Positions 32,534-41,288 of a stretch of 62,764 bases of DNA are shown here, in pieces (positions within the stretch are counted from its first letter, which is position 1; each line of letters begins with the position of its first letter). Below the pieces are notes generated by a model. That model did not search any database. It was not told where the DNA came from and saw only the letters and a list, made by a program, of their open reading frames with translations. Origin of the DNA: Sva-25 sp037385685 (GTDB lineage: Bacteria; Pseudomonadota; Gammaproteobacteria; Chromatiales; Chromatiaceae); the NCBI GenBank assembly GCA_037385685.1, contig JARRMW010000013.1, forward strand, positions 1 through 62,764. The letters are read 5' to 3'. Position numbers and translations under genes: made by a program.

Positions 32534-35176
32534 ATGACACAATTCGCCAAGGAAATTCTCCCGATCAATCTCGAAGACGAGATGCAGCAGTCCTACCTGG
32601 ACTATGCCATGAGCGTGATTGTCGGACGCGCGCTTCCGGACGTGCGGGACGGGCTGAAGCCGGTCCACAGGCGTGTCCTCTTCGCCATGAACGAACTCGG
32701 AAACGACTGGAACAAGCCCTACAAGAAATCGGCGCGTATCGTCGGTGATGTCATCGGTAAGTACCATCCTCACGGCGACACGGCTGTCTACGACACCATT
32801 GTCCGGATGGCACAGCCCTTCTCGATGCGCTACATGCTTGTCGATGGCCAGGGAAACTTCGGTTCCGTCGATGGCGATTCGCCTGCTGCGATGCGTTACA
32901 CCGAGATTCGCATGGCGAAGATCGCTCACGCCATGCTGGAGGACATCGACAGGGAGACGGTCGATTTCATTCCCAACTATGATGGTTCTGAAAACGAACC
33001 ATCCGTGCTGCCAGCGCGCATTCCCAACCTGCTGGTCAACGGTTCAGCCGGTATCGCGGTTGGCATGGCAACCAACATTCCGCCTCACAACCTCACGGAA
33101 ACGATCAATGCCTGCATCGCGATGATCGACAACCCTGATATTGACCTCAGGGAGCTGATCGAGCACTTGCCGGGACCGGATTTCCCGACAGCGGGAATCA
33201 TTAATGGTGCTGCCGGCATCCACCAGGCCTACAAAACCGGCAGAGGGCGTATCTACGTCCGAGCTCGCACCGAGGTCGAGACGGATGAGAAGGGCCGCGA
33301 ACGCATCATCGTCACCGAGCTGCCATACCAGGTCAACAAGGCGAGACTGCTCGAAAAAATCGCGGAACTCGTCAAGGACAAGAAGATCGAGGGCATTACC
33401 GGTCTGCGTGACGAATCCGACAAGGACGGCATGCGCATGGTTATCGAGCTGCGCCGTGGCGAGGTCTCCGAGGTCGTGCTGAACAATTTGTTCCAGCATA
33501 CCCAGATGCAGAATGTTTTCGGCATCAACATGGTTGCTCTCGTGGACGGGCAGCCGCGCACACTGAACCTGCGCCAGGCACTCGAACTCTTTCTTCGTCA
33601 TCGTCGCGAAGTTGTTACCCGCAGAACACTTTTTGACCTGCGCAAGGCTCGCGACAGAGCGCACATCCTGGAAGGTCTGGCCGTTGCCCTCGCGAACATT
33701 GACGAGGTCATCGAACTGATCAAGAAAGCACCGAACCCGGCCGAGGCACGGGTGCAGCTCGTGGAACGCGTCTGGAAGTCGGGAACTGTCGAGGCGATGC
33801 TCCAGCGTGCGGGTGCAGAAGCAACGAAGCCGGAAGATTTGCCCGAGGACTTCGGGCTGCATGAGGATGGCTATCACCTGACTGAAAAGCAGGCACAGGC
33901 GATACTCGACCTGCGACTCCAGAAACTGACGGGACTCGAGCAGGACAAGATCATCAGGGAATACGAAGAGATCCTGGAACGCATTGCCGACTTGCTGGAT
34001 ATTCTCTCCAGCTCGGAGCGCCTGATGCAGGTCATCCGTGAGGAACTCGAGCAGATCAGGGAGCAATTTGGCGACGAGCGTCGTACCGAAATCATTGCGA
34101 GCCAGCTCGACCTGACAAGCGAGGATCTGATACCCGAAGAGGACATGGTGGTGACCTTTTCCCACCAGGGTTATGCCAAGTCCCAGCCACTCGACGCCTA
34201 CCAGGCCCAGAAACGCGGCGGGAAAGGAAAGGCGGCCACGAGGATCAAGGACGAGGATTTCGTCGACAAGCTCTTCGTTGCCAATACACACGACACAATC
34301 CTCTGCTTTTCCAGCCGCGGGCGTGTCTACTGGCTCAAGGTGTACCAGTTACCCCAGGCCGGGCGTAATGCGCGGGGCAGACCCATGAACAACCTGTTGC
34401 CGCTGGAAGAGGGAGAGCGTATCAATGCGGTTCTGCCGGTGCGCGACTATCCCGAAGACAAGTTCGTCTTCATGGCAACCAGCTCGGGTACCGTCAAGAA
34501 GACACCCCTGCAGGCTTTTTCACGTCCGCTGAAGAGCGGCATCATTGCACTGGGACTCAGGGAGGATGATCACCTGATCGGTGTCGATATCACGGATGGA
34601 GAACAGGACGTGATGCTCTTCACCTCTGCAGGAAAGGCCATCCGTTTTCAGGAATCCCAGGTGCGCGCGATGGGCCGTACCGCCGCAGGAGTTCGTGGTA
34701 TCAAGCTTGCCGAGGGGCAGCATGTCATCTCGCTGATGATCGCGAGAAAAGATGCCCGGGTGCTGACTGCCACCGAAAACGGGTTCGGCAAGTGCACGCC
34801 AGTCGATGATTACCCCGTCAGGGGACGAGGCGGCATGGGCGTTATCTCCATCAGCACCAACGAGCGCAACGGCGACCAGGTCGGTGCTGTGATCGTTGAC
34901 GAGGATGATGAAATCATGCTCATTACCAACGGCGGCACTCTGGTGCGTACGCGTGTGGCGGATATCTCTGTCTCTGGCCGCAGTGCCATGGGCGTCAAGC
35001 TCATCAGTCTCTCGAATGATGAACGCCTCATTGGCATCGAGCGCATTGAAATGCTCGAAGGTGAGCTCGATGACACTTCCGGCGAACCCGGCGAACCCGG
35101 CGAACCCGGCGAACCCGGCGAACCCGGCGAACCCGGCGAGGGCGAACAGAATCAGAACGATACTTCCGAGGAGTAG
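32534..35176 (+). CDS. gyrA: DNA gyrase subunit A
   Basis: GyrA breaks and rejoins DNA in the A2B2 gyrase that adds negative supercoils. The 880-residue protein has the winged-helix core with catalytic Tyr122 (AAMRYTEIR), the quinolone region HPHGDTAVYD (Thr83, Asp87), a coiled-coil tower, and the C-terminal beta-pinwheel starting at the GyrA box QKRGGKGK. The natural Thr83 is like Pseudomonas aeruginosa. Unusually, the acidic tail holds six exact Gly-Glu-Pro repeats encoded by a 9-base microsatellite. It heads gyrA-serC-serA-pheA-hisC-tyrA. Confidence 0.97.
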   Translation: MTQFAKEILPINLEDEMQQSYLDYAMSVIVGRALPDVRDGLKPVHRRVLFAMNELGNDWNKPYKKSARIVGDVIGKYHPHGDTAVYDTIVRMAQPFSMRYMLVDGQGNFGSVDGDSPAAMRYTEIRMAKIAHAMLEDIDRETVDFIPNYDGSENEPSVLPARIPNLLVNGSAGIAVGMATNIPPHNLTETINACIAMIDNPDIDLRELIEHLPGPDFPTAGIINGAAGIHQAYKTGRGRIYVRARTEVETDEKGRERIIVTELPYQVNKARLLEKIAELVKDKKIEGITGLRDESDKDGMRMVIELRRGEVSEVVLNNLFQHTQMQNVFGINMVALVDGQPRTLNLRQALELFLRHRREVVTRRTLFDLRKARDRAHILEGLAVALANIDEVIELIKKAPNPAEARVQLVERVWKSGTVEAMLQRAGAEATKPEDLPEDFGLHEDGYHLTEKQAQAILDLRLQKLTGLEQDKIIREYEEILERIADLLDILSSSERLMQVIREELEQIREQFGDERRTEIIASQLDLTSEDLIPEEDMVVTFSHQGYAKSQPLDAYQAQKRGGKGKAATRIKDEDFVDKLFVANTHDTILCFSSRGRVYWLKVYQLPQAGRNARGRPMNNLLPLEEGERINAVLPVRDYPEDKFVFMATSSGTVKKTPLQAFSRPLKSGIIALGLREDDHLIGVDITDGEQDVMLFTSAGKAIRFQESQVRAMGRTAAGVRGIKLAEGQHVISLMIARKDARVLTATENGFGKCTPVDDYPVRGRGGMGVISISTNERNGDQVGAVIVDEDDEIMLITNGGTLVRTRVADISVSGRSAMGVKLISLSNDERLIGIERIEMLEGELDDTSGEPGEPGEPGEPGEPGEPGEGEQNQNDTSEE
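35081..35134 (+). repeat. (GGCGAACCC)x6 microsatellite in gyrA
   Basis: Six perfect 9-base units encode (Gly-Glu-Pro)6 in the extreme C-terminal tail of GyrA, followed by a partial unit GGCGAG. Perfect identity suggests active slippage. Each unit gained or lost keeps the frame. Confidence 0.98.
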
Positions 35177-35183
35177 TTAATCA

Positions 35184-36269
35184 ATGTCACGAGTTTTCAA
35201 TTTCAGTGCAGGGCCCGCTGCATTGCCCGAGGCTGTACTCGAAAAAGCACAAAGCGAAATCCTGGACTGGCATGGATCAGGCATGTCAGTCATGGAAATG
35301 AGCCATCGCGGCAAGGATTTCATGTCCATTGCTGCAAGGGCGGAAGCTGATCTGCGTGAGCTTATGCAGATACCTGCCAATTACAAGGTGCTCTTCCTGC
35401 AGGGCGGGGCGTCTTCCCAGTTCGCAATGGTCCCGATGAACCTGCTGGGTGACAGGACATCAGCTGACTATATCAATACCGGAGCCTGGTCGAAGAAGGC
35501 GATCGCCGAGGCAAACCGCTTCTGCGACGTGAATGTCATCGCATCGACGCAGGAGAACAATTTCTGCTCCGCGCCAGAGGCCGGGGAGCTCAGGATTTCA
35601 CCAGATGCGGCCTATGTGCACTACACGCCGAACGAGACAATCGGTGGTGTCGAATTTGACTACATCCCGGAGACTGGTGATACCCCGCTGGTTGCCGACA
35701 TGTCATCGACCATCCTCTCCCGTCCGATCGATGTGGAGAAGTTCGGCGTGATATACGCGGGTGCGCAAAAGAACATCGGCCCTGCCGGGCTGACGCTTGT
35801 CATCATTCGTGATGATCTGATTACCCAGGATCTTCCTGAAAGTGTGCCTAGCATGTTCCGTTATGCAACGCATGCAGAGAATGGTTCCATGTATAACACC
35901 CCGCCGACTTTCGGCTGGTATCTCGCGGGGCTTGTGTTCGAATGGCTCAAGGAACTGGGTGGTCTCGAGGCAATGGCCGAAATCAACCAGCGCAAGGCAA
36001 AGCTGCTCTACGATACTATTGATAATTCGGTTTTCTATGAGAACCCCGTCGAGCCGCGCAACCGTTCGTGGATGAACGTGCCCTTCACTCTCGTCAATCC
36101 CGAGCTGGATGCCACTTTTCTCGCTGAAGCCACGCAAGCCGGTTTGACGACCCTCAAGGGGCATCGTTCCGTTGGTGGCATGCGCGCAAGCATCTACAAT
36201 GCCATGCCCGAGGAAGGGGTCAAGGCACTCGTCGATTTCATGGAGGCGTTTGCCTCTCGCAATCACTGA
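35184..36269 (+). CDS. serC: Phosphoserine aminotransferase
   Basis: SerC transaminates 3-phosphohydroxypyruvate to phosphoserine and also serves pyridoxal phosphate synthesis. The 361-residue class V PLP enzyme starts MSRVFNFSAGPAALPEAVLE. It has the cofactor lysine in YAGAQKNIGPAGL and the C-terminal GHRSVGGMRASIYNAMPEEGV. It begins seven bases after the gyrA stop, the same gyrA-serC link seen in Pseudomonas. Confidence 0.97.
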   Translation: MSRVFNFSAGPAALPEAVLEKAQSEILDWHGSGMSVMEMSHRGKDFMSIAARAEADLRELMQIPANYKVLFLQGGASSQFAMVPMNLLGDRTSADYINTGAWSKKAIAEANRFCDVNVIASTQENNFCSAPEAGELRISPDAAYVHYTPNETIGGVEFDYIPETGDTPLVADMSSTILSRPIDVEKFGVIYAGAQKNIGPAGLTLVIIRDDLITQDLPESVPSMFRYATHAENGSMYNTPPTFGWYLAGLVFEWLKELGGLEAMAEINQRKAKLLYDTIDNSVFYENPVEPRNRSWMNVPFTLVNPELDATFLAEATQAGLTTLKGHRSVGGMRASIYNAMPEEGVKALVDFMEAFASRNH

Positions 36270-36339
36270 TATAACAGAAGAGTACCGGCTCGCCCGCAGG
36301 GCGGGTGACGGTGGACACTATTCCAGACAACAGATTTCC

Positions 36340-37518
36340 ATGTACAAGATTCTTACCCTTAACAATATTTCTGTCGCCGGACTCGACCGGCTTCCGCGTG
36401 CCGATTACGAAGTGTCGTCAGAATGTTCTAATCCGCACGCCATCCTCGTGCGCTCGGCAAAGATGCATGACATGGACCTGCCGCAGACCGTCAAGGCGAT
36501 CGGGCGTGCTGGCGCAGGTGTCAATAACATCCCGGTCGACCGGATGACAAAACTCGGCGTGCCTGTCTTTAACGCGCCGGGCGCCAATGCCAATGCTGTC
36601 AAGGAACTCGTGCTTGCCGGCATGCTGATGGCTGCTCGCAATATCGGACAGGCATGGGACTTCGCACGTGCCCTTGAAGGCGAGGACGCCCTGATCAACA
36701 AGGATGTCGAGGCCGGCAAGAAAAATTTTGCCGGTTTCGAACTGCCCAACAGGACCCTGGGTGTTGTTGGGCTTGGCGCGATCGGTGTGCGCATCGCCAA
36801 TGCTGCCTTGAGCCTCGGAATGAATGTCATTGGCTTCGACCCCACCATCACGGTGAAGAGTGCCTGGCAACTCGAATCCGGCGTCAGGCAGGCGATGAAC
36901 ATCGATGATCTCCTGACCCAGTCGGATTTCGTGACCTTTCATGTGCCGTTGACGGACATGACGCGCAACATGATCAATGCACAGCGTATCGCGACCATGC
37001 CAAAGAACGCTGTGCTGCTCAATTTTGCGCGTGACGGTATCATCGATGACGAAGCTGCCGTCGCCGCACTCGACAGCGGCCACCTCTATGCCTATGTGTG
37101 TGATTTTCCGAGCAACTTGCTGAAAAACCATCCGCGCTGTATCACACTTCCTCATCTCGGCGCGTCCACGAAGGAGGCCGAGGACAACTGCGCGATCATG
37201 GTTGCAGAGCAGGTGAAGAGCTATCTCGAGGATGGCAATATCGTCAATTCGGTCAACATGCCGGAAATCAATCTTCCGCGCACGACCGGCTTCCGTCTCG
37301 CGATCATCAATGCGAACACCCCGAACATGGTGGGTCAGATCTCCACGACACTGGCCAATGGCGGGCTCAACATCATTGACATGCTCAACAAGTCGCGTGA
37401 TGAAATTGCGGTTACACTTCTCGATGTAGATGATGAACCAGCCCGGTCCACGCTTGAGGCGATCGACGCTATCGAAGGCGTTCTGTCCGTCCGGTGCCTG
37501 GGCTGTCCTGACAGCTGA
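36340..37518 (+). CDS. serA: D-3-phosphoglycerate dehydrogenase
   Basis: SerA oxidises 3-phosphoglycerate to 3-phosphohydroxypyruvate, the substrate of SerC next door. The 392-residue protein has the NAD-binding GLGAIGVRIANAA, the catalytic NFARDGIIDD and LPHLGASTKEAEDN, and a C-terminal ACT domain (LAIINANTPNMVGQISTTLANGGLN), the usual site of serine control. The frame is open back to 36172 inside serC, but the family N-terminus (MYKILTLNNIS) fixes the start at 36340. serA is not usually within this cluster. Confidence 0.95.
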   Translation: MYKILTLNNISVAGLDRLPRADYEVSSECSNPHAILVRSAKMHDMDLPQTVKAIGRAGAGVNNIPVDRMTKLGVPVFNAPGANANAVKELVLAGMLMAARNIGQAWDFARALEGEDALINKDVEAGKKNFAGFELPNRTLGVVGLGAIGVRIANAALSLGMNVIGFDPTITVKSAWQLESGVRQAMNIDDLLTQSDFVTFHVPLTDMTRNMINAQRIATMPKNAVLLNFARDGIIDDEAAVAALDSGHLYAYVCDFPSNLLKNHPRCITLPHLGASTKEAEDNCAIMVAEQVKSYLEDGNIVNSVNMPEINLPRTTGFRLAIINANTPNMVGQISTTLANGGLNIIDMLNKSRDEIAVTLLDVDDEPARSTLEAIDAIEGVLSVRCLGCPDS

Positions 37519-37523
37519 AAAAC

Positions 37524-38612
37524 ATGTCCGATAACGACAAGCTCAGTGATATACGCGAAAAGATCGATTCACTCGATGAGCAGATCCAGAACCTGATCAA
37601 CGAACGCGCGGCCTGTGCACAGGAAGTTGCGCGTATCAAGCTCGAGACTGATCCGCAAGACACGACCTTTTACAGGCCTGAACGTGAAGCCATGGTGCTG
37701 CGCGCGGTCAAGGCACGCAACACGGGCCCACTCGGTGACGAGGAAATGGCACGCCTCTTCCGGGAGATCATGTCGGCCTGCCTGGCGCTCGAAAAACCGC
37801 TCAACATCGCCTTTCTAGGGCCCGAAGGAACATTTACGCAGGCTGCCGCACTCAAGCACTTCGGCCACTCGGTCACGACCACGCCATTCGGATCGATTGC
37901 CGATGTCTTCCGGGAAGTCGAGGCGGGCAGCTTCGATTACGGTGTCGTGCCTGTCGAGAATTCCACCGAAGGCGTCGTCAGCCATACGCTGGATCTTTTC
38001 ATCAACTCGCCACTCGCGATCAGTGGCGAGGTCATCCTGCGCATCCATCACAATCTGCTCGGCAGGCAGAGTGACTGGCACAGTGTGAAAACTGTCTACA
38101 GCCATCAGCAGTCACTGGCCCAGTGCCGTCGCTGGCTCGACCAGAACCTGCTGCATGCGGAGCGTATTGCCGTGGGCAGCAACGCCGAGGCTGCCAGGCT
38201 CGCAGCTGCTGATGACACCAGCGTCGCCATTGCCAGTACCGAAGCGGCGACTCTTCACAAGCTCACGGTACACGAGGCTAACATCGAGGATGAGCCGGGC
38301 AACACCACGAGGTTTCTCGTCATCGGCAAGCAGCAGCCGGGTGTCAGTGGTGATGACAAGACCAGCCTGCTGTTATCCACCAAGAACGAGGCTGGTGGCC
38401 TGCATCGGCTGCTGTCACCGCTTGCCGAGCATGGCATCAGCATGACACGGATCGAATCACGGCCGTCACGGCGCGGTGTCTGGGATTATGTCTTTTTCGT
38501 CGACATTGTCGGGCACAAGGATGAACCGAAAGTCGCTGCCGCATTGAAGAACCTGGAATCCGAAGCCGGTATGTGCAAGATACTCGGCTCCTACCCGAGT
38601 GCTGTCTTATGA
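37524..38612 (+). CDS. pheA: Bifunctional chorismate mutase/prephenate dehydratase
   Basis: PheA turns chorismate into prephenate and then phenylpyruvate. The 362-residue protein has an AroQ-type mutase helix bundle (1-90, IREKIDSLDEQIQNLINERAA), a dehydratase domain (IAFLGPEGTFTQAAA; VVPVENSTEGVV) and a C-terminal ACT domain with the ESRPSRRGVWDYVFFVD phenylalanine-binding motif, so feedback inhibition by phenylalanine is expected. It starts five bases after serA and overlaps hisC by four bases. Confidence 0.96.
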   Translation: MSDNDKLSDIREKIDSLDEQIQNLINERAACAQEVARIKLETDPQDTTFYRPEREAMVLRAVKARNTGPLGDEEMARLFREIMSACLALEKPLNIAFLGPEGTFTQAAALKHFGHSVTTTPFGSIADVFREVEAGSFDYGVVPVENSTEGVVSHTLDLFINSPLAISGEVILRIHHNLLGRQSDWHSVKTVYSHQQSLAQCRRWLDQNLLHAERIAVGSNAEAARLAAADDTSVAIASTEAATLHKLTVHEANIEDEPGNTTRFLVIGKQQPGVSGDDKTSLLLSTKNEAGGLHRLLSPLAEHGISMTRIESRPSRRGVWDYVFFVDIVGHKDEPKVAAALKNLESEAGMCKILGSYPSAVL

Positions 38613-39730
38613 CTGACTGGTTGAAGAGAACCGCGCCTGGTATTGCCGGCCTGCATCCCTATATTCCCGGAAAGCCGCTTGATGAACTCCAGCGGGAGCT
38701 TGGTCTGACCGACACCATCAAGCTGGCCTCGAACGAGAACCCGCTTGGCCCGAGCCCGCTTGGATGGTCTGCCGCGCAAAAGGTCGCGGGCGAGATCAAC
38801 CTCTACCCGGATGATTCGGGTTACAGGGTGCGCCACAAGCTGGCAGACAAGTTCTCAGTCGCTCCACAGGGGATTACGCTCGGTGCAGGCTCGAGTGACG
38901 TAATCGACATGGTTGCGCGGACTTTCCTGTCGCCTGGTGTCAACGCGGTTTTTTCGGAGCACAGCTTTGCGATGTACCCGATCTACACGCAGGCCAGCGG
39001 TGCGGATGCACATGTTGCAGCCCCGTATCCTGCGGACCATCCCGAGATGCCCTACGGACATGATCTCGATGCCATGCTCGGACAAATCGACGCCAGTACG
39101 CGCGTCGTCTTCATCGCTAACCCGAACAACCCGACCGGCACCTGGATCGAGAGTGACGCGCTGACGGCTTTTCTGGACAGGATCCCGACCGATGTCGTGA
39201 TCGTACTGGATGAGGCCTACACCGAGTATGTCACGCTTGAGGGTTTTCCCAACGGTCTCCAGCTGCTCTCGCGTTATCCGAATATGATCGTGACGCGCAC
39301 CTTCTCGAAGATCTATGGACTGGCGGGGTTGCGCATCGGCTATGGTGTATCGAGCCCGGAGCTGGCCTCGGTAATACAGCGTGTCCGTCACCCGTTCAAC
39401 GCCAACCTGATCGCTCTCGCTGCAGCAGAAGCTGCGCTCGATGATGAACAATTTCTTGTTCACAGCCGTAACGTGAACAGTGCAGGTATGCAGCAGCTCA
39501 AGAGCGGGTTCGACGATATGGGACTCAAGGCCATTCCCTCTGTCGCCAACTTTCTTACTGTCGATCTCGAAAGGGAAGCAGCACCGGTCAACCAGGCCCT
39601 GCTCGAGCAGGGTGTCATCGTCAGACCGGTTGCGAACTACAAGATGCCAAATCATCTGCGCATCACCATCGGCTCCGAAAAAGAGAACCAGACGTTCCTG
39701 GCCGCATTTCGCCGGGCGATGAACGCATGA
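38609..39730 (+). CDS. hisC: Histidinol-phosphate/aromatic aminotransferase
   Basis: A 373-residue class I/II PLP aminotransferase of the HisC2 type found in pheA-tyrA clusters. Substrates may include imidazole acetol phosphate and the aromatic keto acids made by its neighbours. Seen are KLASNENPLGPSPLG at the N-terminus, FIANPNNPTGTW, VVIVLDEAYTEY and the cofactor lysine in TRTFSKIYGLAGLRIGYG. The ATG at 38609 overlaps the pheA stop (ATGA), and the stop overlaps tyrA the same way. Confidence 0.93.
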   Translation: MTDWLKRTAPGIAGLHPYIPGKPLDELQRELGLTDTIKLASNENPLGPSPLGWSAAQKVAGEINLYPDDSGYRVRHKLADKFSVAPQGITLGAGSSDVIDMVARTFLSPGVNAVFSEHSFAMYPIYTQASGADAHVAAPYPADHPEMPYGHDLDAMLGQIDASTRVVFIANPNNPTGTWIESDALTAFLDRIPTDVVIVLDEAYTEYVTLEGFPNGLQLLSRYPNMIVTRTFSKIYGLAGLRIGYGVSSPELASVIQRVRHPFNANLIALAAAEAALDDEQFLVHSRNVNSAGMQQLKSGFDDMGLKAIPSVANFLTVDLEREAAPVNQALLEQGVIVRPVANYKMPNHLRITIGSEKENQTFLAAFRRAMNA

Positions 39731-40593
39731 TCATCCACAAGCTCGCCGTCATCGGTGTGGGACTGATCGGCGGTTCGCTTGCACGTGCATTGCGAACAGC
39801 CGGGCAGGTCGGTGAAATCGTCGGTTGCGGACGCGGCAGGGAGAACCTCGAGAAGGCCGTCGAACTTGGCGTCATCGACAGCTACACGCACGATATTGGT
39901 GAAGCAGTCGAGGGTGCCGACATGGTCTTTCTCGCCGTTCCGCTCGGCGCCATGCGCGATGCCTTCCTGGCCATGAAGGGCCACCTTGCCGAACATGCGA
40001 TCATTACTGATGGCGGCAGTGTGAAAGGCAGCGTCATTGCGGATTGCGAGGCTGTTTTTGGCAAGATCCTGCCGGGATTCGTGCCGGGCCATCCGATCGC
40101 GGGAACGGAAAAGAACGGTGTCGAGGCGTCTTTCGCCGAACTGTATGAAAATCGCCGGGTCATTCTGACGCCTGTCAGCGAGACGAATGAGGCCGCAATT
40201 GCGCGTGTGCAGGCCATGTGGCGTGACTGCGGTGCAGAGATCAACCTCATGCCTCCGGCTGATCATGACCGGGTGCTCGCCGCAACCAGCCATCTGCCAC
40301 ACATGCTCGCTTTTGCGCTGGTCGACATGTTGTCACGAGTCGACTACGAGGAGGATATTTTCAAATATGCTGCCGGGGGTTTTCGTGATTTCACCCGAAT
40401 CGCCTCGAGCAACCCCATCATGTGGCGGGATATCTGCGTGGCCAACAAGGATGCGGTTGCAACGCTGGTCGAATCCTACGCCGACGAAATGACGCAGCTC
40501 GCCAAAGCTATCCGCGACGATGATATTGATACCCTGACGAAGATGTTCACGAACGCCAAGAAACACCGTGACGCCTTCATCGACGGTATCTGA
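39727..40593 (+). CDS. tyrA: Prephenate dehydrogenase
   Basis: TyrA oxidises prephenate to 4-hydroxyphenylpyruvate with NAD(P), the tyrosine branch. The 288-residue protein has the Rossmann motif VIGVGLIGGSLARALR, the catalytic HPIAGTEKNG and SHLPHMLAFAL, and ends without an ACT or fused aroA domain. It overlaps hisC by four bases. In many relatives aroA comes next or is fused. Here aroA is at 1.45 kb, so the supercluster has been split. Confidence 0.95.
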   Translation: MIIHKLAVIGVGLIGGSLARALRTAGQVGEIVGCGRGRENLEKAVELGVIDSYTHDIGEAVEGADMVFLAVPLGAMRDAFLAMKGHLAEHAIITDGGSVKGSVIADCEAVFGKILPGFVPGHPIAGTEKNGVEASFAELYENRRVILTPVSETNEAAIARVQAMWRDCGAEINLMPPADHDRVLAATSHLPHMLAFALVDMLSRVDYEEDIFKYAAGGFRDFTRIASSNPIMWRDICVANKDAVATLVESYADEMTQLAKAIRDDDIDTLTKMFTNAKKHRDAFIDGI

Positions 40594-40707
40594 GTCTGTC
40601 AGTTATGCGGCTATGCCGCCATCGTGCATCAACCCCGGCTCGCTGCGTGCGAGCCATCGTATGAATGCTATGGTTAGTATTCAGCAACACATTCAACGAG
40701 GAATTAC

Positions 40708-41172
40708 ATGAACGTCGATAACAACCGTGTCGTCTCAATCACATTCACACTCACTGACGGCGACGGTAAAACGCTCGACGCGACACAACCTGGCAAGCCG
40801 CTGGATTATCTGCACGGTGCCGAGAGCCTGTTGCCAGCCCTCGAGCAAGCCCTGGCGGGTAAAACAGTCGGAGAGAGTTGCAAGGTCTCGATTTCACCGC
40901 AAGAGGGTTTCGGAGAGATCAACCCCGAGCTGATCCAGAATGTTCCTGCTGCGGCGTTCCAGGGCGTCGACAAGATCGAGCCCGGCATGGCCTTCGAGGC
41001 CAAAGGGCCGAGCGGTGAGGTCGAACAGGTGCTCGTCGAAGCTGTCGAGGGCGATCAGGTGCGTATCAACGCGAATCATCCACTGGCTGGTGTGACGCTC
41101 AATTTTGATGTCACCGTTGTGGCGATTCGTGAAGCCGATGAGAGCGAGATCGCCCACGGCCACGTTCACTAG
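40708..41172 (+). CDS. slyD: FKBP-type peptidyl-prolyl isomerase, SlyD family
   Basis: The 154-residue product is SlyD-like: VSITFTLTDGDGKTLDATQPGKPLDYLHG (FKBP half), LPALEQALAGKTVGESCKVSISPQEGFGE, the inserted IF chaperone domain (NPELIQNVPAAAF to VRINANHPLAG) and FDVTVVAIREADESEIAHGHVH. SlyD is a cytoplasmic folding helper, in E. coli also a nickel donor to hydrogenase. Here the C-terminal histidine/cysteine-rich tail is only GHVH, so metal storage is unlikely. It stands alone after tyrA. Confidence 0.9.
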   Translation: MNVDNNRVVSITFTLTDGDGKTLDATQPGKPLDYLHGAESLLPALEQALAGKTVGESCKVSISPQEGFGEINPELIQNVPAAAFQGVDKIEPGMAFEAKGPSGEVEQVLVEAVEGDQVRINANHPLAGVTLNFDVTVVAIREADESEIAHGHVH

Positions 41173-41288
41173 CCAACGCACACAGCCAGCAGCGCTACAG
41201 GCACCGGTCTGATACGGCGCGCCGGCGATGTGACCAGCTGCAGGAGCGGCCTCTCACCTCATGCCTTGCGGGACCGCTCATCTCCGGT

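Noticed and set aside
32780..32794. GyrA Thr83 as a quinolone-resistance mutation
   Set aside because: Thr at this position is wild type in other gammaproteobacteria such as Pseudomonas aeruginosa, and Asp87 is intact.
35081..35134. Possible CRISPR-like array in gyrA
   Set aside because: The nine-base units are contiguous with no spacers and are inside a coding frame, so it is a microsatellite.
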